A stretch of 64,000 nucleotides of DNA. Origin: Chlamydomonas reinhardtii. Taxonomy: Eukaryota; Chlorophyta; Chlorophyceae; Chlamydomonadales; Chlamydomonadaceae. Where the stretch lies: the NCBI RefSeq assembly GCF_000002595.2, contig NC_057013.1, positions 3,357,087-3,421,086 of the forward strand, given 5' to 3'. The notes under the pieces are model-generated. The model saw only the letters and a list, made by a program, of their open reading frames with translations. It searched no databases and was not told the origin of the DNA. The translations under genes and the position numbers were made by a program. The first letter of the stretch is position 1, and every line of letters starts with the position of its first letter. Of this stretch, positions 55,301-64,000 are shown piece by piece.

Positions 55301-58300
55301 AGCTCGTCCTCCTTGGTCGTCAGGTCCTCCCTCAGGCGCCGCATGGTGGACTGGGTGGCGCTCACCTCGGCAGACAGCTGCTCAGCCTGGTCGCGCAGGG
55401 ACTGCAGGCGCGGGAGGAGAGGAAAGCGCGAGCCAGGTTACATGCTGGATTTGTGTTTGGCAATGCTTTGCCAGGATATTAGGCGGCCGCTTCTGTGGCA
55501 AATGCAGCGGCGCCACCCACCCGCACGCGGCTCTGCTGCTCCTGGTACTGCGAGTCGGCATCCGCACGCCTGGACTCCGCGTCACGCAGCTGTAGCAAGG
55601 GCCAGAGACAGTCAAGGTCAGGGCCGGGCCTCAAGGAAGACACGACATGGACACATCGGTACATGCCCCAGTCCATCCTCCGCCAGATGCCAGCGCACCT
55701 GCTCCTTGGCCAGCTCTAGCGCTGCGGTCTTCTCCCGCAGCTCCGCCGCCTTGCCGGCAGTGCTGCTGACGATGGTCTCAAACTCGGTGGTCTTAGCCAG
55801 CAACTGGGTGTTCACCTACACTCGCGGATTAGGCAGAGTAGGCACACTTAGGTATCAGCTGAGCACCACAGGCCAGTCTTAAGCCGGTGCACTTCCGTAC
55901 GAAGCCGCGGTAGCATGAAATCCAGTCAAGCCCCAATACCTTCTGATCCGCACTGATAAGCACACCGGACAAACGCAGGGCCCACCTCCGAAAGCTCGGC
56001 CCGCTTGCCACGCAGCTCCATCTCCGTGTCGGCCAGGGCCGCGGAGTGCGCGCTGGACGACTGCACGCGGCAAGCAGAACAGCGGTGGACAGGGACGGGT
56101 GTGACTGCTGACAATAAGACGTGTGCTAAGTTGTGCTCATCAAATCGCATGCTGTGATGCGCCCACCCTTACACCCCGCCCTCCCACTCAGTCGCTCACA
56201 CCTACCAGCTCTCGGTCGTTGGAGTTCAGCTTGAAGCGCTGCTGCCGCACGCGGTCCTCCAGTTCCGCCAGCTCGGTCCGCTTGGAGGCCACCTGCATTC
56301 GTCGAATTGGCGGATGCCGTGCATTTGCCAATTCCCAGTAGGACTCACATGCAATGCCGCACAACAGTACCATTCTTTTGGCCGCAACACAGCAGCCTCG
56401 TTGCCCGAACCCGGCCAGCCATAATTGGGGTTCCCGCTCCTTGCACTCACCTCCTTCTCCAGCCGTGCGAGCTCCACCGACTTGTCCGTGAGCTGCTCCT
56501 GCAGCTTGGCCAGGCTCTCGCCGCGCATGCGTTCCCGCTCCGCCGCGAGCTCACTGTCCACCTGCTTCTGCAGCTGCGCCTTGGCGTCATCATACTGCTT
56601 GCTCAGCGCCTCCTGCAGCTGAGCCAGCCGCTCCTCCGCGCGCCGCCGCATCTCCGCCTCGCTGGGGGCAGTGCGCCGCGACACCTCCGCCTCCTCCTCG
56701 TCGGCGTCACGCTCCCGTTCCCGCTCGCGCTGCTGCGACTGCTGCAGGCCCGAGTTCGGCGTGGAGGACGGCACGCCGAAGGCGATGGGGCTGGGCTTGG
56801 AGGTGGACGCCGCCGGGCCAGTCACCTCGCGCTGGGTAGACGGGTGTGGGTCCTCGTTGTCGTGGTCACTCTGATAGCGCCGGTGGTGCTGGACCGGAGT
56901 GCCGCCCGAGTCGGGGCCTCCTGAGCCGGCGCTGGCACCCATACCACTTCGCGCCGCGGCAGCGGCGCCCGGCGAGATGAGCTTGGCGGAGGCGGAGGGG
57001 CCCAGGTCGTCCGCGCTGCGAATGCCGGGGTCTACCATGTCCTCCTCCACACCTTCCTCAATCTCGTCATCACCCTCATCCACCTCATCCTGTTCTTCGT
57101 CACTGTCCAGCCCCAGGCCGCTGAACTCGTCCGCCACCTTCTTGCTGCGCCGCAGCGCCGAGCCCGGCCCCTTGGCGCCGCCGGCGCTGCCCACCCCACT
57201 GCCGGCGTTGGAGTTGCCGCCCCACGACACGCGTGCGCTGTTGACGCCACTGCCCGGCCCACCACCCATGCTGTTGTTGCGGCTATCGGCGTTAATACCG
57301 GAGAGCACGCTGGGCGGCGGCACGAAGCCCGCAGCCTTGGAGCCACTGCCCCCGTCCGCCGGTGACCCGCCGAGTGACAAGCGCTCTGGTTTCAACTGGC
57401 TGGCACCGCCCGCCTCCGGCGGGCCGTTGAGTGAGAGGCGCTCAAGCTTGACAGGCCCGGAGGCCGACCCCGGCGCTGGCAGTGGGTTCAGGGCGGGGCC
57501 GCCGCCGATGGACAAGCGCTCTAGCTTGGGTGCCCCGCCCAGCGGGTTCCCACCCAGTGACAGTCGCTCGGGCTGGTCCCTGCTGGCGCTGTTGTTGTTG
57601 CCGCCAATTGAAAGGCGCTCCAGCTTGGGCTTGCTGCCCAGGGGATTGGACGCGCTGAGGCCCGAGGTGTTCATGCCGCCCTCATCCGGCAGGTCCAGGT
57701 TGTCGTCGTCACTGCACACGTGGTACCGTATGAAACGCAGCGGTCGGTGGTCAGGTACCCTACACCTGGCTACGTTCCCCGCTCCTGTAGCGGTCCCACT
57801 GACCTGTCCTTCGCCTAGAGCCGAAACCGCACCTGGCATCAAAGTCCACCAGCTCCTCAATGTCGTCGTCATCGCTCTTCTTCTTAGCATCCTGCTTGCC
57901 CCCTGCTGAGGCCCCGCCCACAGATGAGGCCGGCGACTTGTCCGCACCACCGTCTCCCCAGCCGCTGCGTGCCTGCGGCTGCAATGCCTGCGCCTGGCCT
58001 GCCTTGTTTGGCGGCTGGCCCAGCTTCTTAGGCGGGCTGCGATCATCATCGCTGTCAAAATTGCTGCTACTGCTGCTTGACGATTCGTCGCCGCCATCGA
58101 GGTTGCCCTGCGGAATGAGTAATGAGCAAGACCCGAATGACAAGGGGGCGATAGACGTGCTCTACTGGATCGCGAAGCCGCGAATTTGACCCAAACCGCC
58201 TCAGATCCCTACCCACGCACCTGCATCTTATCCTCCGCCTCCATCTGCTGGCGCCCCTCCCGAACAAAATCCTGTCCGGGGCAACCAGAGGTTGGCACCG

Positions 58301-59244
58301 TTTCTATCAGTTTCGCTTCAAAACACGAGCAGGCAAACCACCCCGGACCTATTCCTCCATACCTACGGTAACCATACACTCCTGCTGACTACGATCCTTC
58401 CCGCGCCTTGATTGCATGAGCTGTACGGCCTCTCAGTCCCCGGTCCCTGATTTGCTCACCGACGCCTTGGAGCTGCTGAGTCCCAGCGGGCTGGGCACTT
58501 TGGTCTCCGCGCCCGTACGCTTCAGGCCGCCGCGCTGAGATCCGGACTCCAGGGACGCACGCGCCTTTGTTATCTGCAGCTTTGCCTTCTCCTCCTGGTA
58601 CACCTTGCTGTGAAGCACAAGCACGTATCGAGCAAGGGGCAGGTGGCGTGTGTTAATGCGGCAAACACCAGGGCGTGTACCAAGTAACAGCCTGCAACTT
58701 GTTTGTTCAAGGTGTCCCAACCGAGCCACCGCGTCGCCAACTTCAAAACCAGCACCTGCCAGTCCCGGCAACCTCTTACCGGTAATGCTCATCGCAGGGG
58801 TGGTCCCAGATGCTTTCCCCCGACTTGAAGTTGAAGTAGTAGATGTCGCCGGTAGGTGTTTTGCACGGCTTCCATCCGTCCGGCAGGGGGGACTTGAGGC
58901 CCTCCCGAGCAATCCAGAACAGCTCCTGTGAGCACATTCAGGCGTGCACGGTGAGCTCACGTCGCAGCGATGCCGGCGACGGCAAGTAGAGGGGAAAGAA
59001 ACGTCGACGACCGGCAACATGCGCACCTTTTCCGTTTCCGGGTCTATGCCCAGCCACTGAGCATACTCCAGGATTTCTGAAAGCAGTATCGAAGGCAGGA
59101 TTAGTTTGCGGAGCAGAGCGCACCCACGCCGATTGGCTTTGACTCCAAGGAATGGCTCTTGCCTTGTTCAGTCGGCTCGTAATTCGGGTCCACTTCTTCA
59201 TCGAGCACGACCTGGCCATCTGGCGTCTGTTCACCAGCCTCCAT
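52302..59244 (-). CDS. CEP164: CEP164 orthologue, basal-body distal appendage / transition-fibre protein
   Basis: Twenty-one exons on the complement: 59163..59244, 59027..59076, 58780..58925, 58460..58607, 58221..58271, 57833..58107, 56451..57711, 56206..56292, 55986..56060, 55699..55815, 55521..55589, 55255..55401, 55075..55122, 54873..54944, 54676..54768, 54305..54521, 53424..54203, 53151..53332, 52940..53020, 52678..52803, 52302..52544. All join in phase and give 1449 aa, about the length of human CEP164. The N-terminus has the CEP164 signature [20 protein letters not shown], then a WW domain (about 58-90: [29 protein letters not shown]). Next come acidic/Ser-rich linkers, five ERLS(I/L)GG-like repeats (exon 7) and a long coiled coil (exons 7-17). 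An Ala/Gln-rich stretch precedes the C-terminus. CEP164 docks centrioles at the membrane and starts ciliogenesis. Intron 1 uses a GC donor. Confidence 0.9.
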
Positions 59245-60241
59245 TTCGCTTTCTCAGGCAGAGCGCTACCACATGCACTTTGTGCTCGCAAGGAGCAGTT
59301 CACTCGCTAAGAATCAAGTCAGGTCTTGCTACGAAACTCAAAACCTTTGAGCAGTAAGCCTCTGAGACAGGCTTGCTGCTTGTACGTTTTCGAGGTCAGG
59401 GCGGTTTTGTGGAACACGACTACGAGGGAATTCAGTAGGATAGCATGAAAGCGTCCACCGCAAGTGTGTTTGTGCATGTGTGGTGGTGGAGGTGCCTTGC
59501 AATGTTGCGGTGCGTTGACCGTGCCATTGACCTGCCGGGCCCGTGTAACCGCCTGAGGCCGCCCCACACGACCCATCCTCGCGGAGCCCCGCCTGCCCGA
59601 TTCACTGGGCCCTGCAGCTTTTAAGTCCGACATCGCAACACAGCTAAATCGCTGTCATCATCTTCGCCGCCGCTCACACCTTCACTGGCTGCCGTGCCAG
59701 CTTCCCGTTCCGCTCTATTGGCCCTGGCCAAGGCCCTGGTCCTGACACCGTTGACACGGTGGCTGACAACTGGTAAGCAGCGGACCTGCTGGTTCACATA
59801 CTGACAACTTGACTGGAACTCTTTTGCCACCGCCGTCCGACTGTCCTAACACCTTGTGAAGCGTTTATAGTGCCTACGTGCCCCACCTGGCGTCCTGGCC
59901 CCACACGGCCACACCAACTTACGCACAAGGCACAATGACCTGGTGCGTCCAGCCGCCCACAGCTCAGGTGTCAAATGAAGTTACGTACCCGACCGCATCG
60001 TGCGATGTGTATGCGATATGCCCCCGCGGAACTACCGCCTTGCCGAATCTCTGAGAGTTTGAAGCCATACCCAGCCAAGGCAGCCCTCACCTCTCCAAGC
60101 GGCTGGGCCCCTAACAGTGGCCTCACCTGTAGAGAACCCGCATGCCATTTGCTTGCACAGCCATTTACTCATCCTGCTCACGCCGTACCACGCTGACCAA
60201 CGTAGACTGTGAGGAAATCTCCATTCCACGCTGTGGTCCCA
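59245..60241. other. Intergenic: CEP164 promoter side and rhodanese 3' flank
   Basis: Contains a 69-codon minus-strand frame (59830-59621) without recognisable motif; otherwise nothing supported. Presumably holds the CEP164 promoter and the 3' UTR of the rhodanese gene. Confidence 0.4.
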
Positions 60242-61672
60242 TTAGCGCACCACCGGCAGCCCCTGGCCGGCCCATAGGTCGAAGCCGCCTGCCAGGTTCA
60301 CCAGCTCGCAGTAGCCCGCCTGCGGCGCGTCAGCGTGCGTGTCCAGGGGAAGGGGTCAGGGCAGTAAACCACGATATAGGCAACTGACTCAGACGTCAGC
60401 GTCGCAGTGCAGCAAGAGTTTGGTGTCGAGGGGCAGGCACGATGGCACACAATCAACCAAACATTCGCCTATCATGCATGCGTACTGATCTTTGTGAGCT
60501 ATCCAACACAATGGTCAGCCTGTCAAGGATTAGCAGGTATTCGGCCAAGACACTAGAATGCAAGGCACGGGGAACACACAGCGGGTGGACCGTGGGAGTT
60601 GCGGGCATCTGCCCCAAAGAGTGGATGTAGAACGCTATCAAGAGCCGCGATAAGCTGGGCCACCCAGAATCGACCAAAACCCAACACAGGCCCTCACCTG
60701 GGACAGCAGGTCAATGGCCATCAGGGAACGGCGCCCCGACTTGCAGCCCTGGCAGTTGAGGCGGGGCAGCACAGGCATTAGCACGATACAAAGAATAAAT
60801 AAGCGCTCAAACCCGCAGAACCAAATCTGTAAACGACTATGCAACGAAGCCGCCACACCCCCGCAGCTCCGTATCCCCGCCGCTTCGGAAGCCCCAGTCC
60901 TCAACCCTGAACCCGACCTGGGTCTGGGCCATGGGTGCACACTCACCACCACCAGCCGCTCCTGCTTGTCTGGGAAGGCGGCCTCCACCGCCTGCAGGAA
61001 GCCGGGGTTGGGCACCATGCCGCCCGGCCCGAAGTTGACCACCGGCACGTTCACCGCAGCGGGTGCATGGCCGCCCGCATACTCCTCCGTGGTGCTGCGT
61101 GTGGAGCACCGCGGGCAGTGGCAACCAACAGTGAGGTATGGGAGGGGGCAGGGGTGATCGGGGGTTATGACACTGTAGCGCTTGCGCCACTGATCGCCTT
61201 GACGGTGATCTCCCTCCCCTCAAGACTCCAGCCGCCAGCGACCTGTCTGAGCCATTAGCTTCCTGTCGCCACGTTATCCAGTCTCCCGTCCCCATCCGTA
61301 CACCCGCCGGCGCCCTCACCGCACGTCCAAGTACTTATAATCCTCCTGCAGCAGCTCCTGGGCTTGCTTAGGCATCACGTCCTGTCCACGGTGGGTGTGG
61401 GGCAGTTTGTATGGTGGGATGTGAACTCGGTGTATGCACGGCACGTACCCGCAGAGTTCCTGCACCCCACTCTACTGGCAGTGCTAGACAAAGATGACGT
61501 GCCTCAAGGACCTGAACAAGCGCACCTGGGGGACAGGCACCTGGCGCATGGCAGGGCAGCTGACGTGCAGCCGGCGGGCGACAACGGCGCGCCTGCGCAA
61601 GTGCAAGTAGCCAAAACCTTTTGACAGCTGCCCGAGGCAAAGACAAACGCATTGCGCCTGATGTCGCAGCAC
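60242..61672 (-). CDS. Rhodanese-domain protein, probably plastid or mitochondrial
   Basis: Secure exons: complement(60242..60319, 60698..60748, 60947..61094, 61320..61381), joining in phase. They encode a single rhodanese fold: AQELLQEDYKYLDVRTTEEY, then AGGHAPAAVNVPVVNFGPGG, FLQAVEAAFPDKQERLVV, the active-site loop GCKSGRRS with the sulfur-carrying Cys, and the end LVNLAGGFDLWAGQGLPVVR. Rhodaneses transfer sulfane sulfur or act as redox and regulatory modules. A phase-0 first exon could be 61526..61672 (starting MLRHQAQC and containing RRRAVVARRLHVSC), which looks like an organelle transit peptide; this exon is less certain. The gene is divergent from SppA, 436 bp away if that start is right. 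Confidence 0.8.
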
Positions 61673-62108
61673 TGTGGGCTTTGAGCATCAAGCATACGCT
61701 CATTCACAGAGAGCGTTAAAAAAACCAACCCGAAGGCGGACGAAGGGCGAGCAAGAGAGCGAGCCAGCATGGTTGAAGTGGGCAAGCAGCTTGATGAAAG
61801 TTCAATAGTATCAAGCGAACAATAACAAATAGGTTGTCCTGCAGCCACTCATGCACCGCATGCCGCCCGGCATGAGAATGACGCCAGCAGAGTTCAAATA
61901 AAACCAGCCTCGCTCTGCCATTACGTTACATACTCGATCAGTTGATTGCTTGATCTTGAACAAGCGGCTGCCAACCGCACAAACGATTGCAACACTCGTT
62001 GCCCGCGAGTCCACCAGAGAGCCCAAGCAAAGCCCATCAAGTGACCTTGTCTTTACTGGCGTTTAGGAGACCTGAAGCTGGGCCCCGTGGCACATAGTTA
62101 GCGCCAAG
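61673..62108. promoter_or_regulatory. Divergent promoter region, rhodanese / SppA
   Basis: About 436 bp between the likely starts of the two organelle-directed genes. No specific element recognised; AT content rises near 61700-61960. Confidence 0.4.
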
Positions 62109-63833
62109 ATGTCCTCGTTCAAGATGCTCGGTGCACACCGTTCGCAGCTTGCGCAGCGTCGCAGCACGCAAGGATGGCGTACAGCTGCAGGTAGGATTGT
62201 CCAGGGCGTTGTGGGCTCGGCGAGGGACACCCGGACTTTTCCCAGCCGCTTGGGGGTTGTGTGGCGTGTGGCCCTGCGCGCGCCACCAGTGGACCCCGCC
62301 CCAGGCTACTGCCGCTCCAGTCCCTGTGCGGCTCCTGCGCATATATGCATGTTCCCATAACACGTGTGGTGTTGTGAATATTTCAAAGGAAGTCTTGTGT
62401 TGTTGGTTATGTTGTGACCGCCTTCTAGTAGCTGCCCCAGGTCGTCTGGCAGGGGCCCTGCGACAGCCCATGCACCGTCCCCAAGACCTCGTGCAGTCGT
62501 GCCCCTCACATGCTTACGCGGCAGCCCTCCACGCCACCTAGCGCCCATGCCTAACACCTCCCCCTTATGCCTTCATGTGCAGCACTCTGCAGCCCTCGCG
62601 CCGCACGCCGCGCCGCACGCACTGCGCGCCTGCTGTGCCGTGCGGAGCAGGAGACCTCCACCGTCACCACTACCACCGCGACGGAGGCGGCCAACACCTC
62701 CAACGGCAACGGCAATGGCAACGGCGCCGCCGAGAAGGTAAGGCTCTCATTAGCGCGCCTCCTTGCCATGTCTCTTATGTCTCCTATCCGCACGCCTTCC
62801 TGCCATGCAACAGAGTGCAGACACAACGCACGCAGGACTGCCTCCAGCAGAAACCACAGGCAACCACAGTATCACCATGCTGTCATAGACAAAGATTCGC
62901 GGCCCAAAGCTGGAATCTGCCCCTAATCCTACCCTGCCTTCCCTCCTTCCTCCCCCTTTCCCTCCAGGCCTCCCGCGGCGCCGGCGCCTTCCCCTCCGAG
63001 CTGCTGTCTGCCGAGGAGCTGCCGTACGTGGCGCCTGACGACAGCGCCAAGTTCTGGACCGGCTTCAAGCTGGGCTTCGCACTGCCCTGGCGCCGCTTTA
63101 AGAAGGACTCGGTGCTGGCGTTCAAGGTGGGGGGAGCAGGGGGACATGGGGGCAGCGGCGGAGGAGCGCACCTCTGGGGGGCGCAGTGGCCATCCGCATG
63201 CGCTGGGGGGCGTTGGGCTGGGGTGACAGTTACTCTGTGTCTAAGCCCAGGACTGGGAAGGCGTGATAGGCGTGGTTTCACGACCTTGTGGTGTGTGTTG
63301 GCGCGTCTGTGCTGTCCCTGCGTAAAGTGTGTAAGGCTGCAGCCTTTGACCCTGAGCATGCGCTCCGTGCTCCTGCCCTGCTGCCCTCTTTTCTCTCAGT
63401 CTGTGCGTACAAGAGCATTGTCGATAAGAATGTGTGCCTGTGTGTGTGCCGCTACAGCTGGAGGGCGACATCAGCGACCAGGAGCGCACCTTCTTCGACA
63501 GCGGCACCTCGCTGCCGGCGCTGTGCCAGGCGCTGCGGAAGGCGGCGCTGGACCCGCGCATCCAGGTAGGCGTGTGTGGAGGGTGGAGGGTTGACGGCAG
63601 AGGGTGGAGACGTGAGATGGAGGCGGAGTGGGAGCAAATAGCTGGGAGGCGGAGGTAAGCTAGGAGGCGGAGGTGCAGAAGACCAACCGGGGGTGCACAG
63701 ACAGGCTCAGTTGCTTCATGTACGATCCTGACAGAACGCTCCGCGCTTGATGCATGCGACCTGCCATTCAGGGTGTGGCCATTGAGATTGCGCCGCTGGC
63801 CATTGGCTGGGGCAAGGTGCAGGAGATCAAGAG
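62109..63833 (+). CDS. SPPA: SppA, plastid protease IV (5' part; continues past window)
   Basis: Exons 62109..62190, 62583..62737, 62968..63126, 63458..63565 and 63772..63833 join in phase. The first 60 or so residues are Arg/Ala/Ser-rich (SPRAARRAARTARLLCRAEQ), typical of a chloroplast transit peptide, followed by a Thr/Asn/Gly linker. Then PYVAPDDSAKFWTGFKLGFA, LEGDISDQERTFFDSGTSLP, CQALRKAALDPRIQ and GVAIEIAPLAIGWGKVQEIK match the N-terminal part of plant and cyanobacterial SppA. That enzyme is a light-regulated thylakoid serine peptidase that degrades signal peptides and membrane proteins. The catalytic Ser/Lys region lies beyond the window. The start is the first ATG in frame with the transit peptide. 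Confidence 0.85.
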
Positions 63834-64000
63834 GTGAGCCAAGGACGACTGGGGCTGCGCCCTTCCCCACCCCACTTTACAGCACCCACCCCTCAGTGGT
63901 TGTCGCGGGAGAGGACTCCCTCATGTGCTCTCCCGCGAACTTTGCAAAGGAGCTGACGCTGCCTGGTTCCCGCCCACATGACTTGGGTGTGGTTTTGGAT

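Noticed and set aside
56899-57909. 336-codon plus-strand open frame
   Set aside because: Antisense to CEP164 exons 6 and 7.
1-64000. CRISPR arrays, rRNA and tRNA genes
   Set aside because: No regularly spaced short direct repeats with unique spacers and no tRNA or rRNA signature were noticed. The window is eukaryotic nuclear DNA.

Overview
This window is nuclear DNA from a GC-rich green alga, most likely a volvocine of the Chlamydomonas type. The basis is small exons separated by short introns with GTGAGT/GTGCGT-like donors and CAG acceptors, strong G/C at third codon positions, Ala/Gly/Pro/Gln low-complexity inserts, basal-body and cilium genes, a plastid protease gene and L1-like LINEs. 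Species assignment is inference. A run of 100 N marks an assembly gap at 34241-34340.

Left third (1-29 kb): an accessory region built around a repeated immune-like cassette. Two direct copies (about 2942-8334 and 23831-28966) each carry a head-to-head gene pair. The minus-strand gene encodes an IRG-type GTPase (immunity-related GTPase family) fused to a C-terminal U-box, a predicted E3 ubiquitin ligase domain. The plus-strand gene encodes a stand-alone IRG-type GTPase. Each pair shares a divergent promoter of about 235 bp containing a conserved palindrome. Between the copies lie an apparently intact two-ORF L1-like LINE (about 11974-19670), a long inverted repeat (11426-11738) and a small gene with a CRIB-like motif (about 21032-21630). 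A decayed LINE copy lies just left of the first cassette (1001-2689), flanked by 49-bp direct repeats.

Middle (29-48 kb): a minus-strand multi-exon gene resembling Vps62/DUF946 proteins with C-terminal membrane segments (29.6-33.9 kb); a 12-exon plus-strand SEC14/CRAL-TRIO gene ending in a CaaX-like Cys (35541-41095); a small repeat protein whose stop codon lies inside a 134-bp palindrome (42785-43472); protein-kinase fragments in both orientations (44.5-45.4 kb); and a second segmental duplication that copied only the last SEC14 exon and its downstream flank (40339-42540 to 46241-48265).

Right part (48-64 kb): dense conserved genes. A TOG/HEAT protein resembling the CEP104 TOG domain (48508-51659, minus, 7 exons) lies downstream of a full CEP164 orthologue (52302-59244, minus, 21 exons, 1449 aa). 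A rhodanese-domain gene (60242-about 61672, minus) and a plastid SppA (protease IV) gene (62109 to beyond the window end, plus) form a divergent pair. The exon chains given for the two cassettes, SEC14, TOG, CEP164 and SppA were built by hand from frame continuity and splice sites, and each closes in frame.
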